From the NCBI GenBank assembly GCA_002506105.1, contig DAWU01000020.1:1-34235 (forward strand): DNA of 34,235 nucleotides, in the 5' to 3' direction. The notes below the pieces were generated by a model that saw only the letters and a program-made list of their open reading frames with translations, did not search any database and was not told the DNA's origin. Source of the DNA: Methanolinea sp. UBA275 (GTDB lineage Archaea > Halobacteriota > Methanomicrobia > Methanomicrobiales > Methanospirillaceae). The number at the start of each line of letters is the position of its first letter. Position 1 is the stretch's first letter. Below, piece after piece: positions 18,268-27,097 of this stretch. Both the position numbers and the translations under genes were made by a program.

Positions 18268-19041
18268 TCATCTTCCACCATATCTCAATGCATCCTTCAC
18301 CGGGCATACATCAATACACCTCCTGCAGAGGTAACACTCCCCTTTCCTGTCGTCCCGGCCGGCCTCGCTCGTGGGGCAGGCTTTCTCGCACTTTTTACAT
18401 TCGATGCAGGCGTCTGTCCTCCGAATCTTCCATCTTGCCGGTGTCGCCACGATCTGGAAGATAGCTCCAAGAGGGCAGATGAGCCTGCAGAATGGCCTGT
18501 ATATGAAGATCGAGATGATAATGACAGCCAGGAAAACCAGGAAACCCAGCGAGAAGATCAGCCTGAAGAACTCCTGGATCCCGAAGAACGAAAGGATTGA
18601 GATTGAGAATCCGAGACCGGCGATGAGAATCAGGATGAACACAAGACCTCTCATAACAGGGAGTACTGCCTTCCACGGGAGCGTTACTTTTGGTGCCGGG
18701 ACCGTATACGCAAGCTCCTGAACCCCCCCGATTGGGCAGAGATATCCGCAGAAATGGCGGCCGAACAGGAATGTCAGGAGAAAGAATAATGTCATCCCTA
18801 CCGCAGCTCCCATGAGGGCGAATCCCACAAATCCATCTGCCCTGAGGAGGAGCTGCTGGAAATTATGGGGGAGCATAGGAGAGAAGATGGCAAATCCGAG
18901 AAGGATAGTGACCAGGAGCAGTATATATTTCACAGGCTTCGTAAACCTCCCCGTCTTCCAGAGGAATGCCCCGATGAGCACGCACAGAATTCCATATGCT
19001 ATACCTACGAATTGTACTGTATTGGGACCCGGACCTGGCAT
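18268..19041 (-). CDS. NapH/NosR-like membrane 4Fe-4S protein
   Basis: 257 residues. Five or so membrane helices with two cytoplasmic-facing CxxxCP motifs (FCGYLCPIGG and FCRLICPLGA), the hallmark of the NapH/NosR/CcoG group. A soluble C-terminal ferredoxin domain follows with two clusters (CIECKKCEKACP and CYLCRRCIDVCP). It should pass electrons across or along the membrane. In bacteria the group takes electrons from quinols; this type of methanogen is expected to have no quinone, so the donor here is unknown. The ATG at 19041 (GGAG 9 bases upstream) is chosen, but an in-frame GTG at 19056 is also possible. It is divergent from an antiporter gene and lies near the heme genes, for which it might supply or accept electrons. 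Confidence 0.85.
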   Translation of the reverse strand: MPGPGPNTVQFVGIAYGILCVLIGAFLWKTGRFTKPVKYILLLVTILLGFAIFSPMLPHNFQQLLLRADGFVGFALMGAAVGMTLFFLLTFLFGRHFCGYLCPIGGVQELAYTVPAPKVTLPWKAVLPVMRGLVFILILIAGLGFSISILSFFGIQEFFRLIFSLGFLVFLAVIIISIFIYRPFCRLICPLGAIFQIVATPARWKIRRTDACIECKKCEKACPTSEAGRDDRKGECYLCRRCIDVCPVKDALRYGGR

Positions 19042-19171
19042 ATCATACCACTCCACTCACTCCCTTTCTGCACACCTGGTATTAATATGTTGGAAAATAG
19101 GAGAATCCAGTTCGACAGGCAATCTCATTACCTCCCTAAGTCAATATCCTATGTAGTTCAGTACTGATAGC

Positions 19172-21181
19172 ATGATCGAGGTCGACGCCTTCCTCCTGAA
19201 TATCTTAATCGTCCTCGGCCTCTCGGTCCTTGTCATATTCCTGGGGCAGAAATTCCGCGTACCCGGAATTGTCGGATTTATCATAACCGGTATGCTGGCG
19301 GGACCATATGGCCTCGGGCTCATTCAGGACCAGGAGATTATCCAGTTTTTATCCGAGATAGGTGTTATTTTCCTGCTGTTCTCGATCGGGATGCAGTTCT
19401 CTTTCCGCACTCTCTTCCACATGAAGAAGATAGTCCTTCTGGGCGGTGCAATCCAGGTAGGCGTCACCGTTCTTATTGTCACTGCCCTTGCACGCTGGAT
19501 AGGTTTTCCCCTCCCCTCTGCCATATTCCTCGGCTTCCTGGTCTGCCATACGAGCACCACCATCACTCTCCGGGTCTTCCAGGACAGGGGGGAACTCGAC
19601 AGCCCACATAGCCGAACAACACTGGGCATCTCTCTTTTCCAGGACCTGATGAGCGTCCCAATGATCCTCCTCCTTCCGGCACTCTCCGGTCAGGAAATTC
19701 CGCCGGGGCAGTTTGCGATCACCCTTGAGATGGCTCTGATCGCAGTCTTTGTCCTGATGCTTGTCCTCCTCTTCTACCTCCTCCCGCGCCTGATGGACAC
19801 CATCACAAGGACACGGAGCCAGGAACTCTTTCTCCTGACTATCCTCTTTGTATGCCTTGCCATCACCTGGATTACTTCAAGCATAGGGCTCTCGCTTGCG
19901 CTGGGTGCCTTCCTCGCAGGGCTTCTCCTCGCTGAAACCCCCTATTTCCACCAGGCATTTGCAACCATTATCCCGTTCAGGGATATCTTCACGAGCTTTT
20001 TCTTCATCTCAATCGGCATGCTCCTGAATGCGCACATCCTCATTCACAATCCATTCCTAATCCTGGGACTGATTGCCGGGGCTATTCTCCTCAAGTCGGT
20101 GATTGCCGGGGTTTCCTCCCTCGCCCTCCACCAGTCTCTCCGGACATCAGTCCTCGCAGGGATTGCCCTGTCGAACATCGGTGAGTTCTCTTTTGTTCTC
20201 ATCCTGGCAGGGCAGGAATGGGCATTCCTCTCTGAATTTACCACTCAGGTCTTCCTCACGGTCGCAGTCTGGACAATGGCAATCTCTCCCTTCCTTATTA
20301 ATGCAGGTCCACGAATCTCCGACTGGTTCTGCGGTCTTCCGCTTCCCCATAATCTCAAGGTGGGATCCGAACCGGAACTGGTGTCTGCACCAATCGCACT
20401 CAAGAACCACCTGATAATCGTGGGATATGGCCCTAACGGCAGGAACCTTGCGAGGGTGGCCGGGATGGAGGGGATCCCCTACATCATCATCGACATGAAT
20501 CCCGATACCGTCGCAGAGGAACGGAAGAAGGGCCAGCAAATATTCTTTGGTGATGCCGCAAATCCATCAATCCTCAGCCATGCAGGAATTGAGGATGCCA
20601 GGATCCTCGCGGTCGTCACAAACGATCCTTTTTCAAGCCGGACAATCACCGCCATGGCCAGGAAGATGAATCCCGGTATCTATATCCTGATCAGGACCCG
20701 TTTCCTCCGCGATATCGACCAGTTGCGGAGTATTGGTGCTGACGAGGTCATTGTGGACGAGTTCGAGTCCTCAATCGAGGTCATCTCGCGGGTGATGCGG
20801 AAGTACCTCGCTCCCCGGATGGCAATAGACAGGGTGAATTTCCTGGTACGGGAAGATATGTACAAGGTATTCAGGCAGCCTCCCCCGGTCCAGGGGATCC
20901 ACTCCGAGATTGCGATCCGGATTCCGCAGGTCGAAGTCGAGACCCTCCAGGTGGTTCCGGGCTCCCAGGTAGGAGGAAAAAATCTCCGCGAACTGGAAGT
21001 CCGCACAAGATTCGGGGTCTCGGTGATTGCAATCGAGAGGGGTGACGAGATCATCCCCAACCCTGATGGAGAATTCAGTATCCGTGAAGGGGATCGCCTG
21101 GTCGTGATCGGGAAACCCGAACACCTTGCGGTGTTTGCCGTAACAATCGAGGGTGAAAACCCGGAAATAGGCAAAGTGTAA
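19172..21181 (+). CDS. CPA2 cation/proton antiporter with RCK (TrkA) domains, KefB-like
   Basis: 669 residues. About 12-13 membrane helices (about 5-390) contain the KefB/C signature region HTSTTITLRVFQDRGELDSP and the functional FQD (near residue 157, LFQDLMSVP). They are followed by an RCK_N/TrkA-N nucleotide-binding fold with VGYGPNGRNLA (from about 416) and an acidic strand end (IIIDMNPD). A TrkA-C domain lies near 580-660. It exchanges K+ or Na+ for H+ across the membrane, gated by a nucleotide or redox ligand. It resembles the protein at 22892-24865 closely in layout and length. No Shine-Dalgarno is obvious before 19172. It is divergent from the membrane Fe-S gene across 130 bp. Confidence 0.9.
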   Translation: MIEVDAFLLNILIVLGLSVLVIFLGQKFRVPGIVGFIITGMLAGPYGLGLIQDQEIIQFLSEIGVIFLLFSIGMQFSFRTLFHMKKIVLLGGAIQVGVTVLIVTALARWIGFPLPSAIFLGFLVCHTSTTITLRVFQDRGELDSPHSRTTLGISLFQDLMSVPMILLLPALSGQEIPPGQFAITLEMALIAVFVLMLVLLFYLLPRLMDTITRTRSQELFLLTILFVCLAITWITSSIGLSLALGAFLAGLLLAETPYFHQAFATIIPFRDIFTSFFFISIGMLLNAHILIHNPFLILGLIAGAILLKSVIAGVSSLALHQSLRTSVLAGIALSNIGEFSFVLILAGQEWAFLSEFTTQVFLTVAVWTMAISPFLINAGPRISDWFCGLPLPHNLKVGSEPELVSAPIALKNHLIIVGYGPNGRNLARVAGMEGIPYIIIDMNPDTVAEERKKGQQIFFGDAANPSILSHAGIEDARILAVVTNDPFSSRTITAMARKMNPGIYILIRTRFLRDIDQLRSIGADEVIVDEFESSIEVISRVMRKYLAPRMAIDRVNFLVREDMYKVFRQPPPVQGIHSEIAIRIPQVEVETLQVVPGSQVGGKNLRELEVRTRFGVSVIAIERGDEIIPNPDGEFSIREGDRLVVIGKPEHLAVFAVTIEGENPEIGKV

Positions 21182-21416
21182 AAATCCCGCGTAGTAATTC
21201 TCCTTACTGAGCGCCCGGAAGATCCTGTCAATGTTTCCTGGAGATGATTAGTGGTATATCAAAAAAATTGGGTATAGGAGCAATCTCGCCCCCAAAAATT
21301 TTTGAACATTGTGTAAGTAATGCCAGTGATTTAGGTTTGTAATTTCCCTTCTTTTTACATTTTCAGATGAAATTTTAGCCCTAATCGGAAAAAGAAAAAG
21401 AATCTGAACTGCTATC

Positions 21417-21440
21417 GGGCCTGCCCTTCGGGGGCGGCGG
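21417..21440 (+). ncRNA. C(UUCG)G-capped hairpin, possible small RNA or RNA 3' end
   Basis: In an otherwise AT-rich spacer, CCTGCCCTTCGGGGGCGG (21420-21437) folds into a GC stem with a canonical C(UUCG)G tetraloop and one small bulge. It may be a stable end of the antiporter mRNA or part of a small RNA. No known RNA family is recognised. Confidence 0.3.
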
Positions 21441-21563
21441 GGTCAATCGCACATCAGATGTACAATCCAGAACCTTTTTATTTCACCGTGCGTTTTGTGA
21501 GACATTTTTCTTCAAATTCTCGTCCTGACGTGTGTGCGAGATTGGGGGATACAATGACACCCT

Positions 21564-21581
21564 GCCCAAAAATAAAAAGGG
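21564..21581 (-). terminator. T-rich terminator of the 21583-22776 antiporter
   Basis: On the minus strand CCCTTTTTATTTTTGGGC begins 2 bases after the stop codon. The T-rich core is flanked by a 3-base CCC/GGG pair. Confidence 0.5.
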
Positions 21582-21582
21582 A

Positions 21583-22776
21583 TCATATTCCGGGTTCCGG
21601 ATCACAATATTCTCCCTTGAAGAACCAGTTCCGGTATACAATGGGGGTGATTAGGGTGGTTACCAGGCTCATGAGGATAACCGTCACGAAGACAGGCTGG
21701 CCGATATATCCCTGCTCCAGGCCGATAAGTGCCACGATCATCGCGACTTCTCCTCTTGGGGCCATCCCGAATCCAATGATGAGAGCGTCCTTGGCGCACA
21801 TGCCGGTTGCGAGTGCCGGGAGCGCACACCCGACGACCTTGGTGATAATCGCAACAACAGTCAGGACCACCAGGAACGGGAGGAGGTCTGGAGTGAGAGC
21901 TTTCAGGTCTGCGACTACACCCAGCGAGACGAAGAAGATAGAGGAGAATATGATCTTCAGGAACTCGGCACCCTCTTTAACATCCAGGCTGGTTTTCAGA
22001 GACAGACGCTCAAAGCAGATCCCGGCGACAAACGCTCCTACGATCGCAGAAAGCCCGACAAGTTCGGCTATCATAGCATAGAGGAATGCAAACATCATTG
22101 CAAAGATAAAGATGAACTCCGGGTATTTTGCCACAAGGGGTGTCCTGTCCAGTCGGACCAGGAACCTGCTCACAATATAGATCCCGATTATACCGGCAGC
22201 CACCAGAAATACTGCCACCTTGACGAGGATGAACAGGATCACGGATGGTGAGAATGCACCTGCAACCACATCACCTGTGATGGCGAGTGCGATAAGACTG
22301 AGCACGTCATCGATCACTGCCGCCCCGATAATTGCCCGTGCGGGACCGGTATGGAGTTTGTTCATCTCGGCAAGGACATTTGCGGTAATCGCGATACTTG
22401 TCGCGGTCAATGCAGTGCCGATAAAGAGGGCACTTGAAAAGTCCATCCCGCTCCAGAGGGCCGTGGCATAACCCCCAATCCAGGGGATAATCACTCCAAT
22501 AAGTGCGATAAGAGCGTAGGAGGGTTTGAGAATATCCTGGAGTTTGAATTCGAAACCGATGACAAAGAGTAATACTACGGCCCCGAGGTGCGCAATTCCC
22601 TTCACAAACTCGTTATAGGATACGAGCCCGAGCACACTCGGGCCGATAAGGAGACCCACAAGTATGATGCCCACTACTGCAGACTGGTTGATCCGTGATG
22701 CGAGCAGGTATCCCCCGAGTGATGCAAAGAGGAGGAGACTCACCTGAAATTCCGGTGTGGCTACAATCTCCAGCAT
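21583..22776 (-). CDS. CPA2 Na+/H+ antiporter, NapA-like
   Basis: 397 residues, almost entirely membrane helices (12-13), without the soluble RCK tail of its two neighbours. Motifs: TATSIAITANVL (about 124-135), the discontinuous-helix segment, and AAVIDDVLSLI with D156-D157, the Asp pair of electrogenic NapA/NhaA-type sodium/proton exchangers, where the Kef-like neighbours have QD instead. The predicted job is sodium extrusion driven by protons (or the reverse in a sodium-based methanogen). It lies 115 bp downstream of the KefB-like gene on the same strand and is convergent with the other KefB-like gene. The ATG at 22776 is the natural start of the first helix. Confidence 0.9.
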   Translation of the reverse strand: MLEIVATPEFQVSLLLFASLGGYLLASRINQSAVVGIILVGLLIGPSVLGLVSYNEFVKGIAHLGAVVLLFVIGFEFKLQDILKPSYALIALIGVIIPWIGGYATALWSGMDFSSALFIGTALTATSIAITANVLAEMNKLHTGPARAIIGAAVIDDVLSLIALAITGDVVAGAFSPSVILFILVKVAVFLVAAGIIGIYIVSRFLVRLDRTPLVAKYPEFIFIFAMMFAFLYAMIAELVGLSAIVGAFVAGICFERLSLKTSLDVKEGAEFLKIIFSSIFFVSLGVVADLKALTPDLLPFLVVLTVVAIITKVVGCALPALATGMCAKDALIIGFGMAPRGEVAMIVALIGLEQGYIGQPVFVTVILMSLVTTLITPIVYRNWFFKGEYCDPEPGI

Positions 22777-22891
22777 GGTCCAGGTACATAGGGTGTCTTT
22801 TTCAAAAATCCTTCTGCTGCCTGCTTTCAGAGAAAACCGATAGCCATGGATTATCGGGTGTTTTTTTTAAAAATTCCCAAAAACGGAGAGA

Positions 22892-24865
22892 TTATGCTGA
22901 AAAGAGGTGAAGCGATGCCTCGATCTTTTCAACCGTCCCGGTAAGGACAAGGGTATCTCTTGCATGGATCGCACAGAACCCGTCGGGGTGAGGGATAAGT
23001 GCGCCTTCTCTTTTGACTGCGAGCACCGTTACGCCGTACCTTTTCTTCAGGAGCAGATCACCAAGCGTCCTCCCCGCAATAGGGGCTCCCTCTACTACCA
23101 CTACCTCACGCACCTCCATTCCGGGAATATCAAGAGCCTGAACGGGGGGTTGAATTGCGGTGTTCCGCAATGCCTGGTAGCTGTCGGCCCGGATCTCCAT
23201 CACCATGCGGTCGATTGAATCCGGAGGGACAGAGTATCCCTGGAGCACCCGTGTGAAGATCTCGATCGAGGTCTCGAACTCCTCTGGAATGACTTCATCA
23301 GCCCCTATCTCTTTGAGAACCGGGACTTCGATGAGGTACCTTGTCCTCACAATGAGGAAGATACCCGGGTTCTTCTGGCGGCACAAACCCACTATGTGCC
23401 GGGTTGCAACCGGATCATTGATGGCTACAACAGCGATACGGGCGGTGTTCACTGCAGCATGATCGAGCACACCCTCGGTGGTTGCATCTCCATATATAAT
23501 CGGCTCTCCCTGCAGGGAAGCCCGCCGGACAAAATCGGGGTTCATATCAATGATTACATAGGTGATCCCGCCCATCCTGGCTGCCCTTGCCAGGTTCTGG
23601 CCGTTTACACCATACCCTATAATAACCAGGTGTCCTGACCGGGCCACGCTCTCTTCACCCGGAATCCACTGGCAGCGGGCAGGAAAGAGCTTCTGGAGGA
23701 GCGAATGGGAACATACATATCCGGAAAGGGCAGGTCCGCTTGAGATCAGGAAAGGAGTCAGTGTCATGGTCGAGAGCGCGGCGATGAGGAACGTCTGGTA
23801 GACATCATGGGAGAGCAAACCGAACTGAAGGGCGCTCCGGGTGATGATGAAGGAGAATTCTCCGATCTGTGCAAGGGCTATCCCGGTGAGGATGATGGTC
23901 CTCATCTGATACCCAAGAATTGCCACCGCTGCTGCGGCAGTCACGGCCTTGAGGAGAAGAATTACGATAAGGAATACGAGAACAATCCCCACGTTATCCA
24001 GAAGGAATCCCACGTCAAGGAGCATCCCAATGGAGACAAAGAAGAACGCGGTGAAGATATCACGGAAAGGAACTATTCTGCTGATGGCCTGGTGGCTGAA
24101 TTCTGATTCCGAGATGAGCAATCCTGCAAGCAGGGCCCCCATCGCGAGCGAGAGACCCGCAAAAGATGCAAGCCATGCCACGCTGAAACATACCGAGATT
24201 ACGAAGAGAAGGAAAAGCTCGCTGCTCCGGGTTTTCGCGACCTGGAAGAGGAGCCAGGGCATGATCCACTTTGCCGTGGCTATCAGGATCGCAGCAAGTA
24301 TCAGGTCCTTCACCAGAATCAGGTAGAGTGGATCTCCCAGCGCATTTCCCGAATGGGCCAGGAATGGAATGGCCATCATCATGGGAATCGCGACAAGATC
24401 CTGGAAGATCAGGATCCCAAGCGCCAGCTTGCCGTGAGGGCTGTCCAGCTCGCCCCGGTCATGCAGAACCTTGAGCACCACGGCGGTACTTGAGAGGGAT
24501 ACTACGAACCCGAGGACCACTGCCTCGTTCCAGGTACAGCCAGCGATGTAGGTTGCAGCAATAGTCAGGGTGGCTGCAAGGAACACCTGGATGGCGCCTC
24601 CCTTGAGAACGATCTCCTTGATCTCCCAGAGTTGCCGGAAAGAGAATTCGAGGCCGATTGAGAAGAGGAGGAGGATGATGCCGATCTCCGCGAGGGTGTC
24701 AACCTGTTCGGGACTCCTGATAAGGGAGAGCATATACGGCCCGGCTATCACCCCTGCCACGATGAATCCTATCATCGGTGGAATCCTGATCCGGTTGAAG
24801 AGGAGTCCTACGATGAGGGAGAGACCGAAGATTATCAGGATGTCGTAGAGTATGGAGAGTTCCAT
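22892..24865 (-). CDS. CPA2 cation/proton antiporter with RCK (TrkA) domains, KefB-like
   Basis: 657 residues. The membrane part (about 5-385) carries SLSSTAVVLKVLHDRGELDS and IFQDLVAIP near residue 155, like KefB/C. The RCK_N fold shows IIGYGVNGQNLARAAR and VIIDMNPD, and a TrkA-C domain (about 570-650) ends the protein. It is a paralogue of the 19172-21181 product with the same domain order, almost the same length and shared stretches (DRGELDSPH, VPFRDIF, SIGMLL). Potassium or sodium efflux in exchange for protons, gated by nucleotide or a small molecule, is expected. The ATG at 24865 opens a hydrophobic helix. The second antiporter gene (NapA-like) follows on the same strand. Confidence 0.9.
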   Translation of the reverse strand: MELSILYDILIIFGLSLIVGLLFNRIRIPPMIGFIVAGVIAGPYMLSLIRSPEQVDTLAEIGIILLLFSIGLEFSFRQLWEIKEIVLKGGAIQVFLAATLTIAATYIAGCTWNEAVVLGFVVSLSSTAVVLKVLHDRGELDSPHGKLALGILIFQDLVAIPMMMAIPFLAHSGNALGDPLYLILVKDLILAAILIATAKWIMPWLLFQVAKTRSSELFLLFVISVCFSVAWLASFAGLSLAMGALLAGLLISESEFSHQAISRIVPFRDIFTAFFFVSIGMLLDVGFLLDNVGIVLVFLIVILLLKAVTAAAAVAILGYQMRTIILTGIALAQIGEFSFIITRSALQFGLLSHDVYQTFLIAALSTMTLTPFLISSGPALSGYVCSHSLLQKLFPARCQWIPGEESVARSGHLVIIGYGVNGQNLARAARMGGITYVIIDMNPDFVRRASLQGEPIIYGDATTEGVLDHAAVNTARIAVVAINDPVATRHIVGLCRQKNPGIFLIVRTRYLIEVPVLKEIGADEVIPEEFETSIEIFTRVLQGYSVPPDSIDRMVMEIRADSYQALRNTAIQPPVQALDIPGMEVREVVVVEGAPIAGRTLGDLLLKKRYGVTVLAVKREGALIPHPDGFCAIHARDTLVLTGTVEKIEASLHLFSA

Positions 24866-25180
24866 GATGAGGTGTCCCGAATCAGGTGTAAGAGTGAGCT
24901 TTGGTGTGGTGCATTTCGCAAATCTTTTTTTATTATATGTAGTAATTGAAGGATTTCTATAAAAAATATTGAGCGAAACGGAATGTGTGCAACCTTACAA
25001 CACAGGTCATCGATGCGGAAACCGGAAGATCCCCGGAACGTTCATAGTGTGTGGAATGGGGAGATGCAGAATGGCTGGCATTTTTTTATCCGCCGGAGAA
25101 GTGCTTTATATCCTCCGCGCAAAATTGCAAGTAAAAGGAATGACATCGGTGACTGACTGATTGTAAAGGAGGAAAGGACG
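24866..25180. other. 315-bp divergent spacer
   Basis: Separates the KefB-like gene (minus) from the V4R-like gene (plus). It holds an AT-rich tract at 24925-24970 (candidate promoter of the minus-strand antiporter) and the TATA-like box at 25105-25112. A 63-codon open frame at 24969-25160 has no ribosome site and is not called. Confidence 0.4.
25105..25112 (+). promoter_or_regulatory. TATA box of the V4R/ATC-hydrolase-like gene
   Basis: TTTATATC fits the archaeal TATA consensus. It lies about 75 bases before the ATG at 25181, giving a leader of roughly 45-50 bases ending in the strong AAAGGAGG ribosome site. Confidence 0.45.
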
Positions 25181-25657
25181 ATGATTCGCGTAAAGGATAT
25201 TCCCATGCCCACGAGGTGGGCTATCGCCACCCAGGTGCTCACCCGCCTTGTAGTGGTTGCTGATCCGCAACAGTGCAGGGAGAACCCTGCCTATCTGTTC
25301 AATGAACTGGGAAGGGAGATTGCCGAGATTGCCGACCGTTACCGGATGCCGAGAGAAGATGCCCGCGATCTCGTGCAGACTCTTGGAGCAATCTCAGTAA
25401 TACTCTTTGGACCAACCTTCGAGACACCGTTTATCGAAGGGAGCCCCGATGAATCGGTGATTCGCCTGTCGGAATGTGCGATGTACCGGCCGGAGCGTGA
25501 GAAGAGAAGGGATCCGCTCCAGGTAAACAGGATCTGCCTCGCATATGTAAAGAGCGCAATAGAAGCACTCAATCCTGGTTACTCTATCACCATTTCGCGT
25601 GCACGATGCGGGGGAGATTCGTACTGCGAGATGATCATTGAGAAAAAAAAGTCCTGA
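25181..25657 (+). CDS. Small protein resembling V4R / L-2-amino-thiazoline-4-carboxylate hydrolase domains
   Basis: 158 residues, soluble. The second half has the pattern LSECAMYRPEREKR, then about 20 residues on a helix with ICLAYVKSAIEALNP, ending RARCGGDSYCEMIIE. The terminal GD-x2-C-x-hydrophobic block with an upstream Cys is the C-terminal signature shared by V4R ligand/metal-binding domains and ATC-hydrolase-like proteins. The first half is alpha-helical without motifs. A very good ribosome site (AAAGGAGG, 7-8 bases before the ATG) indicates strong expression. It is a single gene between an antiporter and a membrane protein gene. The family call is by motif only; the ligand and reaction are unknown. 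Confidence 0.55.
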   Translation: MIRVKDIPMPTRWAIATQVLTRLVVVADPQQCRENPAYLFNELGREIAEIADRYRMPREDARDLVQTLGAISVILFGPTFETPFIEGSPDESVIRLSECAMYRPEREKRRDPLQVNRICLAYVKSAIEALNPGYSITISRARCGGDSYCEMIIEKKKS

Positions 25658-25763
25658 TCGTTTCGACAGGGATTTTAATATGCCTGAAGGAGAATCAGGC
25701 ACTCTCCAAATTGTTTCACATAGAAAACACGGAAGAGTGGCCTCGATAATCCTCGGGCCTACC

Positions 25764-26453
25764 TCATTCTCTGATACCTGGCTGCCAGCGACGGATGAGG
25801 ATGTAGATCAGGATCAATCCGGATATCGCGAGTGCAGCTGTCCCCAGTCCCAGGAGCAGGTTGTCCATAATAAGCTGCCATATTATCTCAGATCCCAGTG
25901 CGAACACAAGGCATTCGGCCATTGCCCCGCATCCAATAGCAAGGAGTATCTTTGGCGGAGAGAGCCCTGTGATGATTCCGACAAGCGTTGCACCAACCCC
26001 TCCGGTTCCCTGGAGCGGGAGGAGCACAAAGAGGGCAACTCCGAGGACAGACCATTTTGAGATCCAGGGATGCGTTTCCATGAAATTGTCCCCTGATGCC
26101 AGGAACCGGGAAATCCATGGGCCAAGGACCGGGATCCGGAGTGCAATACTGAAGTTGAGGATCATGAAGAGGCTGGTGAGGATATCCAGAAGTGCGAGCG
26201 AGATGGCCATAATCCACCAGGGGATTCCAAGCCCTATCCCGATCGGGATGATGGATTCCTTCCCGGCAGGTGGTACATAGTAAATCAGCATCAGGCCGCC
26301 AAGTATGAGGGATTCCTGGAAGGGGAGGACCAGAAAGGTCGAGAAAAAATATACAAATGCAAGTACAACAGGGATGATTAGCCGGATGATGACGGCCACG
26401 GGGGAATGCTCTTTTCCCCAATAGGTTGCGAGTGATCCCTGGATGAATGGCAT
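25764..26453 (-). CDS. Putative small multidrug export protein (COG2426)
   Basis: 229 residues with six or so membrane helices. The family pattern is present: a polar region with YYVPPAGKESIIPIGIGLGI around residue 80-100, then LVDILTSL-like ALLDILTSLFMILNF, and VALFVLLPLQGTGGVGATLVG near 150. This is the PF06695 'Sm_multidrug_ex' family, which is common in methanogens; the name is historical and a drug substrate is not demonstrated. The ATG at 26453 is the only reasonable start; no clear ribosome site precedes it. It is divergent from the DUF2178 gene across 188 bp. Confidence 0.75.
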   Translation of the reverse strand: MPFIQGSLATYWGKEHSPVAVIIRLIIPVVLAFVYFFSTFLVLPFQESLILGGLMLIYYVPPAGKESIIPIGIGLGIPWWIMAISLALLDILTSLFMILNFSIALRIPVLGPWISRFLASGDNFMETHPWISKWSVLGVALFVLLPLQGTGGVGATLVGIITGLSPPKILLAIGCGAMAECLVFALGSEIIWQLIMDNLLLGLGTAALAISGLILIYILIRRWQPGIRE

Positions 26454-26616
26454 TCCATACCAGTAAGGATTCGGCAGAGTATTGTACTTTGTGGAGCACG
26501 TGACTATCGCAGGACCGGTTCCCTGGGCGATCAGAGGTTTCGGGAACGGGGATTTACGGCTATTCAGGCATCGAAAAAGGGAACTTGGGAAAGCGAAAAA
26601 TTATGATCCGAAATAG

Positions 26617-26624
26617 CATATAAG
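26617..26624 (+). promoter_or_regulatory. TATA-like box upstream of the DUF2178-HTH pair
   Basis: CATATAAG is centred 21-22 bases before the ATG at 26642. This would put the transcript start at or next to the start codon. A second A/T box near 26597-26605 is an alternative that would leave a leader of about 14 bases. Confidence 0.35.
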
Positions 26625-26641
26625 ACAGATATCTGACGGGC

Positions 26642-27097
26642 ATGAAACAGAATACATTCTACTTATTGCTGGGACTGATAGGACTCCTTGAGGTCGGGCT
26701 CTTTGGGATTTCCGTGCTCCTGAAAAATCCCCTCATCATCACTGCGGGGTTCATCATGGGTATCGGGCTCCTTTATATTGCCCGGATGACCATCACCGAT
26801 CTCAAAGAAGATGAGCGATCCACTATGATAACCCAGAAAGCGGGTTTTCGAACCCTTGAGGTTTTCTGGGTGCTCTTTTTCGCGGTAAGCCTCGGAAGTG
26901 CCGTCATAGGGTTCAGCACACCCCTGGGACTCCCCCATCCAAAAAATATGCCGCCGGATTTTCCAAGGGATGAACCCCACCTTGGATATTTTGGCATCAT
27001 CCAGATGATCCTGCTCTGCTGTATCGCGTTCCTCTATATCGGGTTCAGGGTATATTATGCACGAAAATATGGGGAGTGGGATTCAGATGAAGAATAA
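26642..27097 (+). CDS. DUF2178 membrane protein
   Basis: 151 residues with four membrane helices (about 5-25, 28-47, 73-95 and 118-138). The DUF2178 feature is the loop after helix two, ITDLKEDERSTMITQKAGFRT, an acidic DER motif followed by a basic helix. In archaea such proteins are very often encoded with a short XRE-type regulator, as here, where the HTH gene starts inside its last codons (11-base overlap). The pair probably acts as a membrane-coupled transcription regulator, with the membrane protein sensing or sequestering. That model is inference from gene context; no mechanism is established. Confidence 0.75.
   Translation: MKQNTFYLLLGLIGLLEVGLFGISVLLKNPLIITAGFIMGIGLLYIARMTITDLKEDERSTMITQKAGFRTLEVFWVLFFAVSLGSAVIGFSTPLGLPHPKNMPPDFPRDEPHLGYFGIIQMILLCCIAFLYIGFRVYYARKYGEWDSDEE

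Larger units (their letters stand above)
21182..21582. other. 401-bp convergent spacer, AT-rich with a GC hairpin
   Basis: No gene supported. The first 220 bases are AT-rich with short T and A tracts, including A5T5 near 21295-21304, which may serve as terminators for the plus-strand antiporter. The GC-rich stretch at 21417-21440 stands out and is described separately. A plus-strand open frame begins at 21458 but is a shadow running across the antiporter gene. Confidence 0.4.

Noticed and set aside
18268..19041. Quinol dehydrogenase of a nitrate or nitrous oxide reductase
   Set aside because: The CxxxCP and ferredoxin motifs fit that group, but no reductase or cytochrome genes are present and quinones are not expected.
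21458..22081. 207-codon plus frame
   Set aside because: Mostly antisense to the NapA-like antiporter gene, with no ribosome site.
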